Positions 21,201 to 33,019 of a DNA stretch of 64,000 bases are shown here, piece by piece. Position numbers and translations under genes: made by a program. The DNA comes from Symbiodinium natans (taxonomy: Eukaryota; Sar; Dinophyceae; Suessiales; Symbiodiniaceae): positions 62,001 to 126,000 of the forward strand of contig CAJNDS010000330.1 of the NCBI GenBank assembly GCA_905221605.1, read 5' to 3'. Each line of letters begins with the position of its first letter. Within the stretch, counting starts at the first letter, position 1. The notes beneath the pieces are model-generated. The model saw only the letters and a list, made by a program, of their open reading frames with translations, made no database searches and was not told where the DNA came from.

Positions 21201-24200
21201 TCACACAGGATCCCTACCCTAAACGAGCTTTTTCATGGTTAGGATCCCTACCCTAAACTTTTTGTTTACGGCTAGGATCCCTACCCTAAACACTTGTTTT
21301 TTGGCGAGGGTCCCAACCCGTGCCTACACTAAACACTTTTTCAATGGTTGGGATCTGTAAACAGCCCTTCTAAGAGCCCTGAGCCCTTCTTTGAAAGGTG
21401 GTCTTAGTCGGCGACGCCACCGTCGGGAAGACGCACCTGCTCTCCAGGTATGTGAAGAGCAAGCTACCCAAGGCCCGGTCTTCGCGGTTTTTGCTTTTAA
21501 GGCCGCAATCCTTGTAGTTGACAGCAGCAGAAATTGGCCCATGATTTATATCAGCCCCAGTTGCACAGGTTTGGGGTTTTAAGGGTTCTCACTGATATTT
21601 CGACAAGAAGCTATTCATTTTTGATATCTGATATGTTTGTATATCAGCCATTTTTGATGAGACGACAATGTGGTTTTCACAATACCAATTCTTGGCAGAT
21701 TCTTGGCAGATTCATCAATCTCTTATATTTAACAGGAACCCCAGGTTTTTAAATTCCATGTGCGCGCTTGCATGTGGCCACACATGTGGCCACAAGCTGA
21801 TGTCCGTGTGCTACGAGGGAATAAGACCTACTGTAGGGGCCAAGATTGAGACCGCACAAGAGTGCGCACGTGTGCCTTCATCTGCGGCCATCATCTACCC
21901 CTAAACCCCCTGACCCCCTAAACCCTGAAACCGTAAGAACCAGATCCCCTCCCTCCCATCGCAAGGCTCCCACAGCAACCGTCGGCGTGGAGTTTGCCAC
22001 CAGGATAGTGAAGCAACGGCCTTGGAAGTGGCAGCTCTATGCACCCTGGAAACTTTTCGACGGCTTATAGGGTTTTGGGGTGTAGGGCTTAGCCCTCCAC
22101 AGGAGATGATGCTTAGCCTTGTATACCCAAAGGCTTCTACGTAGTACCTTTTTAGGGTAGTCCACCAGAATCCCCTATAACGAACCCCCAGAGAAGAAAC
22201 TACGTTGGAGCCCTGAGGTAGACACTACGTTTCCAGCATCCAGTACCTGCTACTTTGTGTCACCCCAAGCCCAAAATCTCCCAAAATATCCCAAAATATC
22301 CCAACAAATCCCAAAATATCCCGAAACATCCCAAAATGTCCCGAAATGGCATTCATGACGGGGCTTCTCCTGCTGTGAGGCTCTCGAACGGAAGCAAAGT
22401 CAAAGCGCAGATCTGGGATACTGCTGGCCAGGAGAGGCCCGGCCGGGCGTGTTGAAGCTGAGTTTCCACATGTGCAACATTGGGGGTTTAGGGTTTAGGG
22501 TTTAGGGTTTAGGGTTTAGGGTTTAGGGTTTAGGGTTTAGGGAAGCTGACATGCCACATGTGCAACAGTGGCTCGAGATTCCAGCGTTGTTGTATTCTCT
22601 CCCCGGCAGAGTTTAGGGTTTAGGGTTTCGGGTTAGGCTTTCGGGTTTTGGGTTTAGGGTTTCGGGTTTAGGGTTTCGGGTTTAGGGTTTAGGGTTTAGG
22701 GGGCAGCCAGGTACAGGGCCATCACAAGTACCCACTACCGACGAGCGGCGCGGGGCTCACACTGGAAATTCCGGCCGAGGGTTTAGGGTTTAGGGTTTCG
22801 GGTTAGGTTTTCGGGTTTTGGGTTTTGGGTTGTGGGTTTAGGGTTTCGGGGTTGAGGGTTGAGGGTTTAGGGTTTGGGGCCATGTGTTTTCCCAAGGTCT
22901 CTAAATCCTGCCAAGGGGGGGAGTCAGGTCTCTTCTTGTGCAATATGGATCTAGATAGAGTCTACTTCCGTTGGGACGGCCCCAACCCCGCTTTTCATCC
23001 CTTAAGGACTGTTTGTACATGGGGGAACATCCCAAAATTAGCCACAAAACCGGTGGGCAGTGTGTGAAGGCATCCCAAGTTGCCAGTACTTGGAAAGCAC
23101 CTTGTCGTATCACGCGGGTTACCTTACATTTTCCCTTACTGGGTTCGGTTTAAGAGGATCAGATTCAGGAATATTTTCAGAGGGCCATCGTAGATGTGAT
23201 TCTGACTCTTCGCAGAAGCATTCCTGGAGTTCTCATCATGCAATGAATGCCAACCCTGCTTGTCTTCTTGGCGCTTCCTAGTGGGCAGCAGCTAGGCATC
23301 AACAACGACTTGACAATTTGGGTCGTAATTGTGCGGTCTATTCGACTTTCCAATGTTTTTTGAGGTTGGTGCCCTGCTCTGCTATGATGTCACGAAGGAG
23401 GCTTGACTAGTCGAGCGGTGAGTGCAGTGGTGGCCATGGCCAGAAAGACAAAACGAAGGGGGCGCAGTTGGATGTATGTGGCCGAGCAAAGCTTTCAAGT
23501 TTGAGGATCATGGGTTGATATAACTGCGGTTAGAAGTAAGGGTAACTGGCCATTATACCTGGGCATCGCCTTATTTGGGATACTTCTATCCCTATGCACT
23601 TCTAACGACTCATCAAAGGGAGCCATGCGGTCCGCTTGCCTCTACCGGGCCAGCCTCTTCTTGGTGATTCCTTGGAAGATGCTGTCTCGGTGTTGCCGCG
23701 CTTGTGATGCAAGGTAGTCTTGGAGCTTCATCGGTTAAAAGTGCCCCAAAGAAGGTTATACTCACTTATAACCATAGTTAGCCCACTGGTTCCCCCCCCC
23801 CCCCCGTTTTAACTGCGCAAAGCATGTTAGAGACTTTCAGCCTGTGCCGCAGACCACCTTCAAGAACTGCGCGAAGTGGATGGAGGCCGCGTCCCGGCAT
23901 CCTCCCTGCGGTCTATTTCGTAGATCTTCACAGATGTGGCCAAGCATGAGTTCTCAACCCCCGTGGGACTACTTTTCATCAGACTTCCAGCCCGTGTCTT
24001 TGCTAAGGAATGAGGCCTTGCTTCGGCAAAGCTTTGAGCCCCGGTTTTTTTAGGTAGAGGAAACCCAATAGCAAGCATATATACAGAAACTAAACTCTGG
24101 AAGGCGGGAAACTGAGAGAGGCGAGAGAGGCGAGGGAGGGAGGGAGAGAGAGAGAGAGAGACCGAGAGACAGAGAGATAGTGACATAGAGAGACAGAGAG

Positions 24201-24229
24201 ACCGAGAGATAGAGAGATAGAGAGATCGA

Positions 24230-24297
<68 letters not shown>

Positions 24298-24324
24298 TAG
24301 AGAGAGATAGAGATAGAGAGAGAT

Positions 24325-24418
<94 letters not shown>

Positions 24419-24420
24419 GT

Positions 24421-24466
<46 letters not shown>

Positions 24467-27400
24467 TTAGAGAGAGCCATTACAAGGGGTGCCCCAAGAT
24501 TGAAAGACAGAAAGGGAGCCACTGCATATTTCCCCCAAATTGTTTCAGGAGGACCAACCAGAACTGTTCCGGCTTCAGTTGGTTTGGGGGGCTTACGAAC
24601 CAGAGGTCAATATTTGCCTTCGCTCAAGCTCTCCAACCGAAGGCAACATGAAGCCCCCAAAACCGAAGCCCTAAACTCGAAGCCCTAAACCCTAAACCTT
24701 AAACCCCAAACCCTAAACTTTCCCAAAAACTCTAAGCAGGAGCTTCGGCAAAGCGCAGAGCCAGACATCGTCATCGCGTGGCAGCCCCCAGTGAAGCCTA
24801 GGGGCCTTCCATGGTGGTGGGCATTCAGGGCTTAGGGGTTTAGGGTTTAGAGTTTGGGGTTTAGGGGTGTTTAGGGTGATTAGGCTTGGGATGTTCCCCC
24901 TTATACTAGCAGTCCTTAATAGGGATTCTTGTACCCCCTATTATGATCCCTACTGAGGACTGTTAGTATCAGGGGGAACATCCCAAGTTTACGGCGTCTA
25001 GGGCGTTTAAAGGGATTTTAGTTTGGGGTGTTTAGCGGGTTTCGGGGGTTTTTGTGGTTCAGGGGTTTTCGGGGTTCAGGCTTTTGGGGTTTAGGGCTAG
25101 GGCTTTGGTGTTGATTGTTTAGGGCTTTCGGGGCTTTAGGGGTATAGGGTTGAGGGTTTAGGGTTTTACCCTAAACCCTAAACCCTAAACCCTAAACCCT
25201 GGAACTCAGGGCCCGCAGTGGGCCTGAGATGTTTAGAGCCACTCTAGAAGCCTGCAAGCATTCGACACCGCCTGGAAGTTGTAGCAAGAACCGTTCGGTT
25301 GTGAGTGCTCCCTATGCCTCCAGGGACCTGTTAGTTAGTTTACCACAAGCCTTAAGGACACAAAAATTATAGTCGCTGGAAGTATAGGGTATTGCAAGGG
25401 CAGTAACCCTAAACCCTAAACCCTAAACCCTAAACCCTAAACCCTAAAAGACCCCGAGCCGCAGACCAAAACGAGCCAACTCCGGCACCTGAACCCCGCA
25501 AACCTGGAACCCTGAACCCCCACAACTTTACCCTAAACCCTAAACCCTAAACCCTAAACCCTAAAGCTTTTGTAGATCCTAAACCCTAAAACCTGAACCC
25601 TAAACCCAAGATCCTGAACCCAACACACCCAAGATCCTGAACTCCTTTTTCGGCACCAGGCTTGTTGGAAACAAGGTAGACCTCGCGGACAAAGATCCTT
25701 CCTCTAGACAGGTAGGGCTTCGGGATGTCTAGGGTTTAGGGTTTAGGGTTTGGGGTTTATAGGGTTCGGGGGCACTCGTGGGGCTGCGACTGAATGCCTT
25801 CGGGGTCTTTCGGGCCTCTGAGGGTTTGGGCTTTAGGGTTTAGGGTTTAGGGTTTAGGGTTTAGGGTTTAGGGTTCAGGGGCGCTAGCTGGGCTCTTCTT
25901 CCCTTGTAGATACGTTTTGCAACCGGGTTCCTTGTGTCGTTTCCCTGTAAGACAAACATTGCAAGCCCATGCCGCAAAGGATTAAGACCCATCGTCTACT
26001 ATTTGCTGAAGAACCCCCACCCCCTCCAAAAAAAGGACAGGTAACACAGGTTTTTTTTTTTTTTTGGGGGGGGGGGGGGGGGGACGGGGGTTAAGCAAGC
26101 GGTAGTTGTACGGGGCCCAAGGTGACAGAATTCTCAAACACAGCATGGGGACCCCATCCCTTGGGCCAAGTGTTTGTTGTTTTTCTATTTTCTGAGTTCG
26201 GGCTTATAACTCTTGTGGGGGTGTAGATTTCGCTCAGGGCTTATAGGCTTATGTAGAGCTTAGGGGAGTATGGCTCTGAGTGGCGGGCGTACTGATTGGG
26301 TTCCGGGTTCTGGCGCTCTTTGCAGGCTCCTAAACACTAAAACCCCAAAGCTTGACCCACTGAGCCCAAGATTGTTGAGTCCCCAAGTCCTAAACCCCCC
26401 AAGAGTGCTTTAATTCAGGGATGCCCAGTAGTACCCTTATTCCCCTTTTTGGGGGGGTTTACGTTCCCTTATAAACCCCTTTAAGCAAAAAAGGGCACCC
26501 TTTTTAAGCCTAGGTTACTGGGCAGCCTAGAATTTAGCTGCCAGGTCTACTACGATGCTGCGCAGGAATTCGCAACTCAGAACGGGCTGCTCTTCTTTGA
26601 GGCCAGCTGTTTTTCACTTACCACCCCTCGAATCCATGTGCTGGTTCGAGGGATACTTCCATCATCCCCTCACGTCACAGGGCTGAGGGTTCAGGGTTTT
26701 AGTTTTTGGGGCTTTATAGGGGTATATAGGATTGTATAGGGTGTTATAGGGTGTTATAGGGTTTTATAGGGTTTCTGCAGGGTTTCATAGGGTTTTACAG
26801 GGTTTAGGGTTTTAGAGTTTAGGGCCGAAGTTTAGGGTTTAGGGACACAAATGTGGCCGCTCTGCGGTCAGGGTCCTTACCTGGAGTCTCCAATGTAGTC
26901 CCTTTTGGGGTTTGTTATAGGGGATCCTAGTATACTACCCCAAAAAAGGTACTACACAGGAGCCTCTAGGTTTAGGGTTTACTTGGACTTACTTTCGATT
27001 TAGCCCTAGGGGTCCCTAAACCCTAAACCCTAAACCCTAAACCCTAAACCCTAAACCCTAAACCTTAGGGCTTCGGGGCGAATGTGGGTCAGGGTCTTAA
27101 AAGTTCTGGCACCGCACCTCGAAGCGCGCCTCCTGCCCCAGACCAGCGCGGTCACAGACATCAATGCTGCGTTCTCAGCTGGAAGGTGTTGCGCCAGTTG
27201 CGCCTAAACCCTGAACCCTGAACCCTGAACCCTAAACCCTAAACCCTGAACCCTAAACCCTAAACCCTAAACCCTGCGAGTGGCTTTGGGGGAGAAGATT
27301 GCATTCGCAAGCCGACCATGCCGAACCCCAATTGATGGAACAGACTCTGGAGTAGGATGCTTATGTATCTGAGTGACCCGATTCGGCCCTTAATTCACAG

Positions 27401-28363
27401 CGTACTAGGGTGGGTAGCGTCCTTGGCACGGGCACCGAGGTAAAGGAGACATTCGAGAACTTGCTGCAGGCTCGCTGCTGATTCTGCGCTGTTGCTAGTA
27501 CTTACAGAGCTGACTTGTTTGGGTTTAGGGTTCATTAAACCACAGGGGGTACCAAACATACACATGCATGCATGCAGGCATACCGGCGTATGTACATACA
27601 TGCAGATCGACATACACCCCGGTACGTACACACACACAGAGACATGTGTACATACACACTTCCGTAAACACATATATGCATATACAATTTCACATACACA
27701 GACAAACACACACATGCTCAGTGCAACATACGCATGATGCTTTCAAAACTACACATATATGTATACAAGCGCACATTTTATTGCTATGTTAATGACGTGT
27801 CATGACACATCTTAAGTCCAAAGCCCTCGACCTTAATATCCTAACCCTGTACATGACAACCCCAGGTTCCTACAGGGATTTAGGGCCACAAATGCATGGA
27901 ACCGTCGCCACGTCCGTTGAAATGCACATGACTGCGAGTGAGACAAGAGCCTGTGGGCTTCAGGGGCCAGAGTTTCATATAGGGGTCGGAGTTTTTACGA
28001 ACAGTATTCCCTTGTGGCCCCTTTGTAGTGAGGCCCCTATATTAGGCTTTGGCTCCTGGGCCTTCATGGCATGCCGTATGCCACAGCTTGCCAGGAAATC
28101 TATGATCAAGGAACTCGGACAAGTCTGGCCCTGAGCTGAAATCACAGGCTGTGCCTGTGACCTCCTGAAGCTTTCGAGGGATGTTCGGGATTTGCGCACA
28201 TAGAAATTGATGTCTTTCAGGTCCCCAGTCCCTGCTAAAGGGTCTACGAGGCATCAAGGGGAATGAGGTTTGGCTCAAGACCCCAAGCTCCTTGGCACGA
28301 TACAGTCGATCATCTCCTCTACCAGCTAAGAAAGACGCATCGCAACACCAAGCGAGAGAGTAG
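18240..28363 (+). CDS. Rab-family small GTPase, 14 exons
   Basis: A membrane-traffic GTPase that cycles between GDP and GTP on vesicle surfaces. Exons: 18240-18272 ([11 protein letters not shown]), 21398-21472 (P-loop GDATVGKT), 21966-22012 (switch [12 protein letters not shown]), 22380-22436 (WDTAGQER), 22711-22747 ([12 protein letters not shown]), 23365-23400 ([12 protein letters not shown]), 23853-23885, 24740-24777, 25660-25711 (NKVDL), 26545-26601, 27142-27165 (TSAVTDIN), 27440-27469 ([10 protein letters not shown]), 28095-28122 (EIYDQG), 28221-28363 (ends TAG). The exons sum to 690 nt in one frame, 229 residues. Ten of the 13 introns have GC donors and three GT. Two exons are only 24 and 30 nt. 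The motif set matches Rab11/RabA-type proteins, but the P-loop has DATVGKT where Rab11 has DSGVGKS. The last exon has no cysteine for prenylation, so the true C-terminus may lie further downstream. Confidence 0.9.
18447..18685 (+). repeat. Degenerate ~41-bp minisatellite in Rab intron 1
   Basis: About five to six units each beginning CATAAGTTTTGACATGTGTT or a close variant and containing TTTGGCGGAATT. The units differ by a few bases and short indels. Confidence 0.75.
18771..18920 (+). CDS. Coding-like segment inside Rab intron 1
   Basis: After a CTAG acceptor the frame reads [20 protein letters not shown]..., then [20 protein letters not shown]... to TGA. It has the composition of a real exon but is not recognised. 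It lies within the Rab gene, so it is either a nested gene, an alternative exon, a pseudogene remnant or chance. Confidence 0.3.
   Translation, partial: PLPTGFWREPISQDQYTLLAGCVKIRIFGLVSMPGHYRAEVTLWGQPAI
19019..19867 (+). repeat. GT/CT-rich compound microsatellite
   Basis: TGTG, TGTCTC and TGTTGTG repeats over about 850 bp in Rab intron 1. It yields long Cys/Val/Leu frames on + and Thr/His/Gln frames on -, none of them genes. Confidence 0.95.
20139..20297 (+). CDS. Coding-like segment inside Rab intron 1
   Basis: The + frame reads [20 protein letters not shown]..., then [18 protein letters not shown]... to TAA. A 103-codon minus-strand frame (20308 to 19997) overlaps. I prefer + because it matches the direction of all other genes, but neither is proven. 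Confidence 0.3.
   Translation, partial: RLTDTDAAAIKVEDVVDGTGVVHGTPHPVQVLARVDGVLSALRRAPGDRSPP
20640..20835. repeat. AT-rich stretch with recurring AACAATTGTT-type palindromes
   Basis: Short motifs such as AAACAATTGTT, AAACAAATG and TTGTAAACAAATGT recur without a fixed period. I see no gene; a 144-codon minus-strand frame begins downstream at 21204. Confidence 0.45.
22485..22700 (+). repeat. TTTAGGG arrays with TTTCGGG variants
   Basis: Two arrays (22485-22543 and 22613-22700), the second rich in TTTCGGG, lie directly upstream of Rab exon 22711-22747. A third, at about 22780-22880, follows that exon. Confidence 0.9.
24120..24476 (+). repeat. (GAGA/GATAGA)n microsatellite
   Basis: GA tract grading into a regular AGAGAGAT repeat. 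It produces the 220-codon SLSLSIS frame on the minus strand, an artefact. It lies in the Rab intron before exon 24740-24777. Confidence 0.95.
24885..24987. mobile_element. Family-1 inverted-repeat element, near-perfect copy
   Basis: The ends are CTTGGGATGTTCCCCCTTAT and its inverse, AGGGGGAACATCCCAAG. The arms continue through CTAGCAGTCC/GGACTGTTAG. It is 103 bp with no telomere array inside, and so shows the bare element. It lies within a Rab intron with no clear flanking duplication. Half-copies are at 23003-23038 and 32269-32315. Confidence 0.8.
26051..26083 (+). repeat. T-run followed by G-run
   Basis: Fifteen T then about 18 G, matching the tracts at 6744 and 39488. Confidence 0.8.
26423..26530. 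mobile_element. Inverted-repeat element, family 2
   Basis: The ends GCCCAGTAGTACCCTTATTC and AGCCTAGGTTACTGGGC are imperfect inverted copies around TTATAAACCCCTTTAAGC. A second copy, very similar over its whole length, is at 61907-62016. Confidence 0.75.
27014..27275 (-). repeat. CCCTAAA arrays either side of a Rab micro-exon
   Basis: Arrays at 27014-27066 and 27201-27275 (with CCCTGAA variants) bracket the 24-nt exon 27142-27165. Confidence 0.9.
27560..27790. repeat. CA/TA-rich simple sequence
   Basis: CATACA and ACACACA repeats in the last part of the Rab gene, between exons 27440-27469 and 28095-28122. No exon is seen. Confidence 0.8.
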
Positions 28364-28456
28364 TGCTTTGAACCGGGCTGCAAACCGCCTCAGCCCAGTG
28401 ACAGCTCGCAACAATAGCACATGCGACAAGACTTGAGACCTGCGCGGTGATTGTAG

Positions 28457-28482
28457 ATATATATATATATATACATGTGTGC

Positions 28483-28518
<36 letters not shown>

Positions 28519-28600
28519 CCAAAAAGAAATGCGTACATACATACATATATATATATACATATATATATATATACATATGTATATGTATATTTGCACTCAT
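28457..28600. repeat. (TA)n microsatellite
   Basis: TATATA tracts interrupted by CATACATAC. Further TA tracts lie at 28956-28990. The region 28660-29090 is AT-rich with TACTGTTATG repeats and no gene visible. Confidence 0.9.
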
Positions 28601-29101
28601 ATTGCACACACATGGCCATAGGCAAGCGCATATGAGCTTTTTCACACAACTCACCAGAGGCTCAGGGTTTGGCTTGTAACATGGTATATTTTTTACATCT
28701 TCGTATATGCACGATGATATTATTCTGTGTTTCTGTTTGTTCTACATTCTCCGATGTTACTCTAATTGTTCTACGTATTCTATATTGTTCTTATGCCTCT
28801 GTTCTGTGTAGTATTCTATGTTTTTATGTTACGGCTTTTCTACAGCCTATACTATGTTTTTGTTCTGCATTATTCTGTACGATTATGATGTATCATGATA
28901 CACCGAATTGCATACAACAATACAAAAACTACTATGTTGTATATTCCTATCAAACAATATATATATATATATATATATACATATATATTGTTTTATATGA
29001 TGGTTGTATATTGTCCCTTGCTGTTATATACTGTTATGAACTGTTGCATGCTGTTGTATACTGTTATGTATGCACTCTTTCCTGACTCTGAGGTAACCAA
29101 G

Positions 29102-29495
29102 AGAATGGATTGCAGGACGGCTTGCGGATCGGCGGCTTGCCAGAGGCAGCCAGTTACACGGCAGGTTTCGGGTTTACACAGGGTCATAAGGTCTAGGCTA
29201 TAGGGTTTAGGGGGGGCGGGGTCGGGTGCATTGGCTCTGTACAACAGCAAGCTTCATCACTGACAGCCCATGGAAGCTTTGGACCCGTTTTTGAGGGAAT
29301 CATACTCATCATTGTCATGATATTCTAATGTCCGTTATTAGCCTTCATGTTCTGGTTATAGGGCTTGGACATTGGCATGCTTGGGAAGTAGTGTGTCTTA
29401 TCAACTTCGGGCGCGTGCGCGCTCTAAGCAGTTGTGCAGATGTCGTTGCCAGAAGCTGATGAGCGCCGTCATGAGAACAGTCGCTGAAAGCACGG
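29102..29495 (+). CDS. Two unassigned exons after the Rab gene
   Basis: 29102-29164 encodes NGLQDGLRIGGLPEAASYTA (GT donor). 29440-29495 encodes CRCQKLMSAVMRTVAEST. Either could be 3' exons of the Rab gene if its exon at 28221 is spliced at GAG|GT, or the start of the next gene. Confidence 0.3.
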
Positions 29496-29867
29496 GTGCT
29501 CGGGGGTTTGGGATACTAGGGGTACCTTATTGGGGTCCTGGTTACAAGGAGATCCGATTATTTGGGGAGGGGTCCCCGATCTTCGTAAACCCCCATGTGA
29601 ACGTTCGGGCTTACCCGGAAAGAAGGAGGCAGGAGGGCTTGGATTTCTCAGCATTCAGGGGTGTGAGTGGAGCTTTTGGGATTTTTCCTTCCCCAAAAAA
29701 TGCCTCCGTGTAAGTTTAAGGAGCCTCCAAGATAAGCCAACCCGAAACCCTAAACCCTAAGCCGTTTAACCCTAAACCCTAAACCACCGCGGCCAGGGTG
29801 AAAAGCCCGCGGCGGGATGTTGTGCATGAGGCTCGACTCTTACTGTTGGCAAGTCGGGAATGAGGGA

Positions 29868-30000
29868 CTGAGATACCCTATATAATCCCTTAAAAGGTAT
29901 ATTTAGGGGGAATGAGGTACCCTATATAATCCCTTAAAGGGTATTTTTAGAGGTACCTTATATAATCCCTTAAAGGGTACATATAGGGGGATAGAGGGTA
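29868..30000. repeat. Three-fold repeat of a CCCTATATAATCCCTTAAAAG motif
   Basis: Units containing CTATATAATCCCTTAAA and GGTA..TAGGGGGA recur at about 29877, 29921 and 29953. No coding is seen between 29500 and 30487, which otherwise holds a family-8 inverted repeat (about 29505-29600) and CCCTAGA/CCCTAAA repeats (30103-30235). Confidence 0.6.
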
Positions 30001-30487
30001 CCTTACTTCCCCAATTACGGGCTCCGAAGCCGTGGGGCAAAGCATTTCGGGACTTCGGGCCGAACTTGTGGGGTTAGACTTTCGGTTCACGTTTGGAGGG
30101 GCCCTAAACCCTAGACCCTAAACCCTAGACACTAAACCCCAGACCCTGCACCCGAGACCCTAAACCCTAGACTCTAAACCCCAGACCCTACACCCTAGAC
30201 CCGAAACCCTAGACCCTAAACCCTAGACCCTAGCCTATAAGCCATACATCTCTGAATCCCTCTGCGCCCCTTGTATCAGCTTTTGAGGTTTAGCGCTTGG
30301 GCCTTAGGGCTTAAGATTTCGGGCTTAGGGCTGGAGGCTGAGGGCCTAGGGTTTCAGAGCAGCCTTGGTGGTTTTGGGTTTTGGGGTGTAGGCTTGTCAG
30401 GGTTTTGGGTTTTGGGGTGTAGGTTCTTTTTGCCACTGCAACTTGCTTCCTGAAGCCTAAAACCCTAGATTTGACATTCACACGCAG

Positions 30488-30928
30488 GGCGCTGTCCGCT
30501 GGACTCGCAGCGTGAGCCGCGCAGGAACTCCGGAACAAAATCATCAGGTTCCCCTAAACCCTAAACCCTAAACCCTAAACCCTAAGCCCTAAACCCTAAA
30601 CCCTAAACCCTATTTGGGATCCCGGTTGCAGGAAATCTCCAGCCTCCTTGGCGAATTGGCCCCAAAACTTCCTAAACCCTCACGAAGCACTGGGATTTAA
30701 GCTCCAGAGCCAAAGCCCCTGAACCCCAGAAATCCCAAACACCCTAAAACCCAAAAACCCTAAACCCTGAAAACCCTGAAAACCCTGAAAACCCTAACAA
30801 CCCAAAAAACCCAAAAAAACCAAAAAACCCAAAAAACCCTAAACCCTAAACCCTAAACCCCTAAACCCCAAACCCCAAACCCCAAACCCCAAACCCTACA
30901 GAAGCTGGGCCAGGTCTCGCCTGAGTGA
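30488..30928 (+). CDS. Three short exons ending in a stop
   Basis: 30488-30547 encodes GAVRWTRSVSRAGTPEQNHQ (GT donor), 30632-30672 encodes EISSLLGELAPKLP, and 30902-30928 encodes KLGQVSPE then TGA. They look like a C-terminal region; the product is not recognised. Confidence 0.4.
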
Positions 30929-31375
30929 CCGTCTTCACCCCAATGCCTTTGGTCCAGCTCGGAGAAAGAGCACGAAGCTGCAGTTCAGGGTTTTTAAGGC
31001 TTGTGTTAGTATTTTGTCGTATTGTTATATTGTCATGGTGTTATGTTACTGTGGGTTTAAGGTGTATGTGGTTTTATCGTTGTGTCATTTTTGTTTATGT
31101 TACTATGTTCCTAAACCAGCCAGGGCCAACGTTAGGAAAAAAAACACCTCTGCCGTTCCTAGACTATTCGGTTTTATACTAGTTTTAGTATTGTATTAGC
31201 ATTTTAATGGTCTGGTATGTCTGGCCTGTCGTCTTATGATGTTAGTATGTTATTGATACGACGCCATGGCCAGTGTGCTATGATGTTGTCATAACCTTAT
31301 AGTGTTGTAGTGTTTTCGTATTGGAGCTATATCGTATTAAATCATTGTATTGTTATCTTTCTTGCTTTTGTTTAG

Positions 31376-31576
31376 GTTTCACGGTCCGGTGATGAGGCTC
31401 GGGTTGTTGCAGAGGTTGGCCAGAAAAAACGCGCCGCACGCAAGCCGGACCCTCTTGTACAGCTGAAGCTGTTGGAGAGTTTGTCACTCTGTGGCACTTT
31501 TCTGGCTCTCAGATCCATTGTCGTCAGAAGGGCTAGTGATGCCCAGTCGTCCACACGGCTCAGCTCTTCTTCACCT
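31376..31576 (+). CDS. Unassigned exon
   Basis: After TTTAG the frame reads VSRSGDEARVVAEVGQKKRA..., then RKPDPLVQLKLLESLSLCGT.... It is a 67-codon basic segment with good + strand composition. No family is recognised. Confidence 0.45.
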
Positions 31577-31821
31577 AAACCCTGCCTAAACCCGAAACCC
31601 TAAACCCTAAGTGGCAGCTGTGGCATTGGTCTGGAGTTAGCTGTGCGAGCATCTGTTGGAGGTTGGTGTGACAATGCACAAATGGTGGTTGTTGAATCCA
31701 AGGCTTCAGCTTAGCTGTGGGTTACATTGGCAGTTTTACAGGTGTGAGAACAGCATGTAGGCACCAAACCCCAAACCCTAAACCCTAAACCCTGAACCCT
31801 AAACAAGAAGCTGCCAGGCAG

Positions 31822-31936
31822 GAACAAGCAAGGACATGTTTTTGGATCGACTGCGAGCTGCTTCGTGGGACTGACTGGAGACAGGAGCTGCTCGAAGCTG
31901 CGCGGATGTCCATATCTCCCGGAACTCTGCTCGTGG
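31822..31936 (+). CDS. Unassigned exon
   Basis: The frame is EQARTCFWIDCELLRGTDWR... then QELLEAARMS..., ending G|GTTTAGGG. The spacing D..LL.GTDW...LLEAA..S faintly recalls TIR domains, but this is too short to call. Confidence 0.35.
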
Positions 31937-32674
31937 GTTTAGGATTTAGGGTTTAGGGTTCCTAGTCCGAGCTTCACCAGCCAGTGGGGTGTGATCATCA
32001 GAGCCCCCCGAAGACTCCAGGACCCTGCTTTCGACCATAGATCCAGTAGTGAAAGTGGTCCTTGGCTTAGCAGACATTCGGGTTTACGAATAAGGGACCC
32101 CTTATATAGACCCCCCTAAATAGTAGGATCCCCTTATAACAAGGACCCCAAGATGGCACCACTAATATCGTAAACCCTCACATTGAGACCCTGTCAATGC
32201 CTGATACAGCACACTATGACCTGACATTTGGCTGTTTGGCCTTGAACAGCTCCTCAATTGGGATTATAGTACCCCAGGACTGTTAGTATAAGGGGGAGCA
32301 TCCCAAACTTAGCCTGTAAATGCCGGGCTTTGCTGCAAGATGAACTTCTCCCAGCCAATACTGTTTCTGGCTGTCGTGCCTTGCAACGCTCTGTCTCATG
32401 TCTTGGAAAAAAACGCTTCATTTCACCTGTAACACCTTTCACCTCTTGACTCTAGATCGAATCTGAGCCCTAAGCCCTAAAGCCCTAAACCTTAAAATCT
32501 GGAGATATGATAACGAAACCCTGAACCCTAAACCCTAAACCCTAAACCCTCATCAATCCGGGGCTATGGCACCAGTGACGATTCGATTCAGATCTCCTAA
32601 TTATCCTGGAGACCGATGGTGTGATTTCTTCCGTTCCCCTAGACCCTTGACCCTCGACCCTATACAAAAACGAG

Positions 32675-32761
32675 ATGCCGGAGTTTCGGAGCGACTTGGA
32701 CTGTGGCGCAGGCAAGTCCTGCTGCAGCAGACAGCAGGATGTTCTAGACAAATCTGATTGA
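32675..32761 (+). CDS. Possible terminal exon
   Basis: MPEFRSDLDCGAGKSCCS... then RQQDVLDKSD and TGA, preceded by an AG. It could be a short exon or chance. Confidence 0.25.
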   Translation: MPEFRSDLDCGAGKSCCSRQQDVLDKSD

Positions 32762-32814
32762 ATGCTGACGGGCGGCTTCCCAAGATCTGGTCGCAACGTT
32801 TGTGATCAGCGTAC

Positions 32815-32988
32815 ATGCACACACCCACACCCACACCCAACCCCACGCCCGCGCCCGCGCCCGCGCCCGCGCCCTCACGCGCACGCGTGCACGCACACGC
32901 ACACGCGTGCACGCACACGCACGCAAACACAAAAACACACAAACTCGCAGACACACAAACACACAAACACACACACACAAACACACAA

Positions 32989-33019
<31 letters not shown>

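Noticed and set aside
23860-24522. 220-codon minus-strand SLSLSIS frame
   Set aside because: Antisense of the AGAGAGAT repeat.
31822-31936. TIR-domain immune or signalling gene
   Set aside because: Only one short segment resembles the motif spacing and neighbouring exons do not extend the match.
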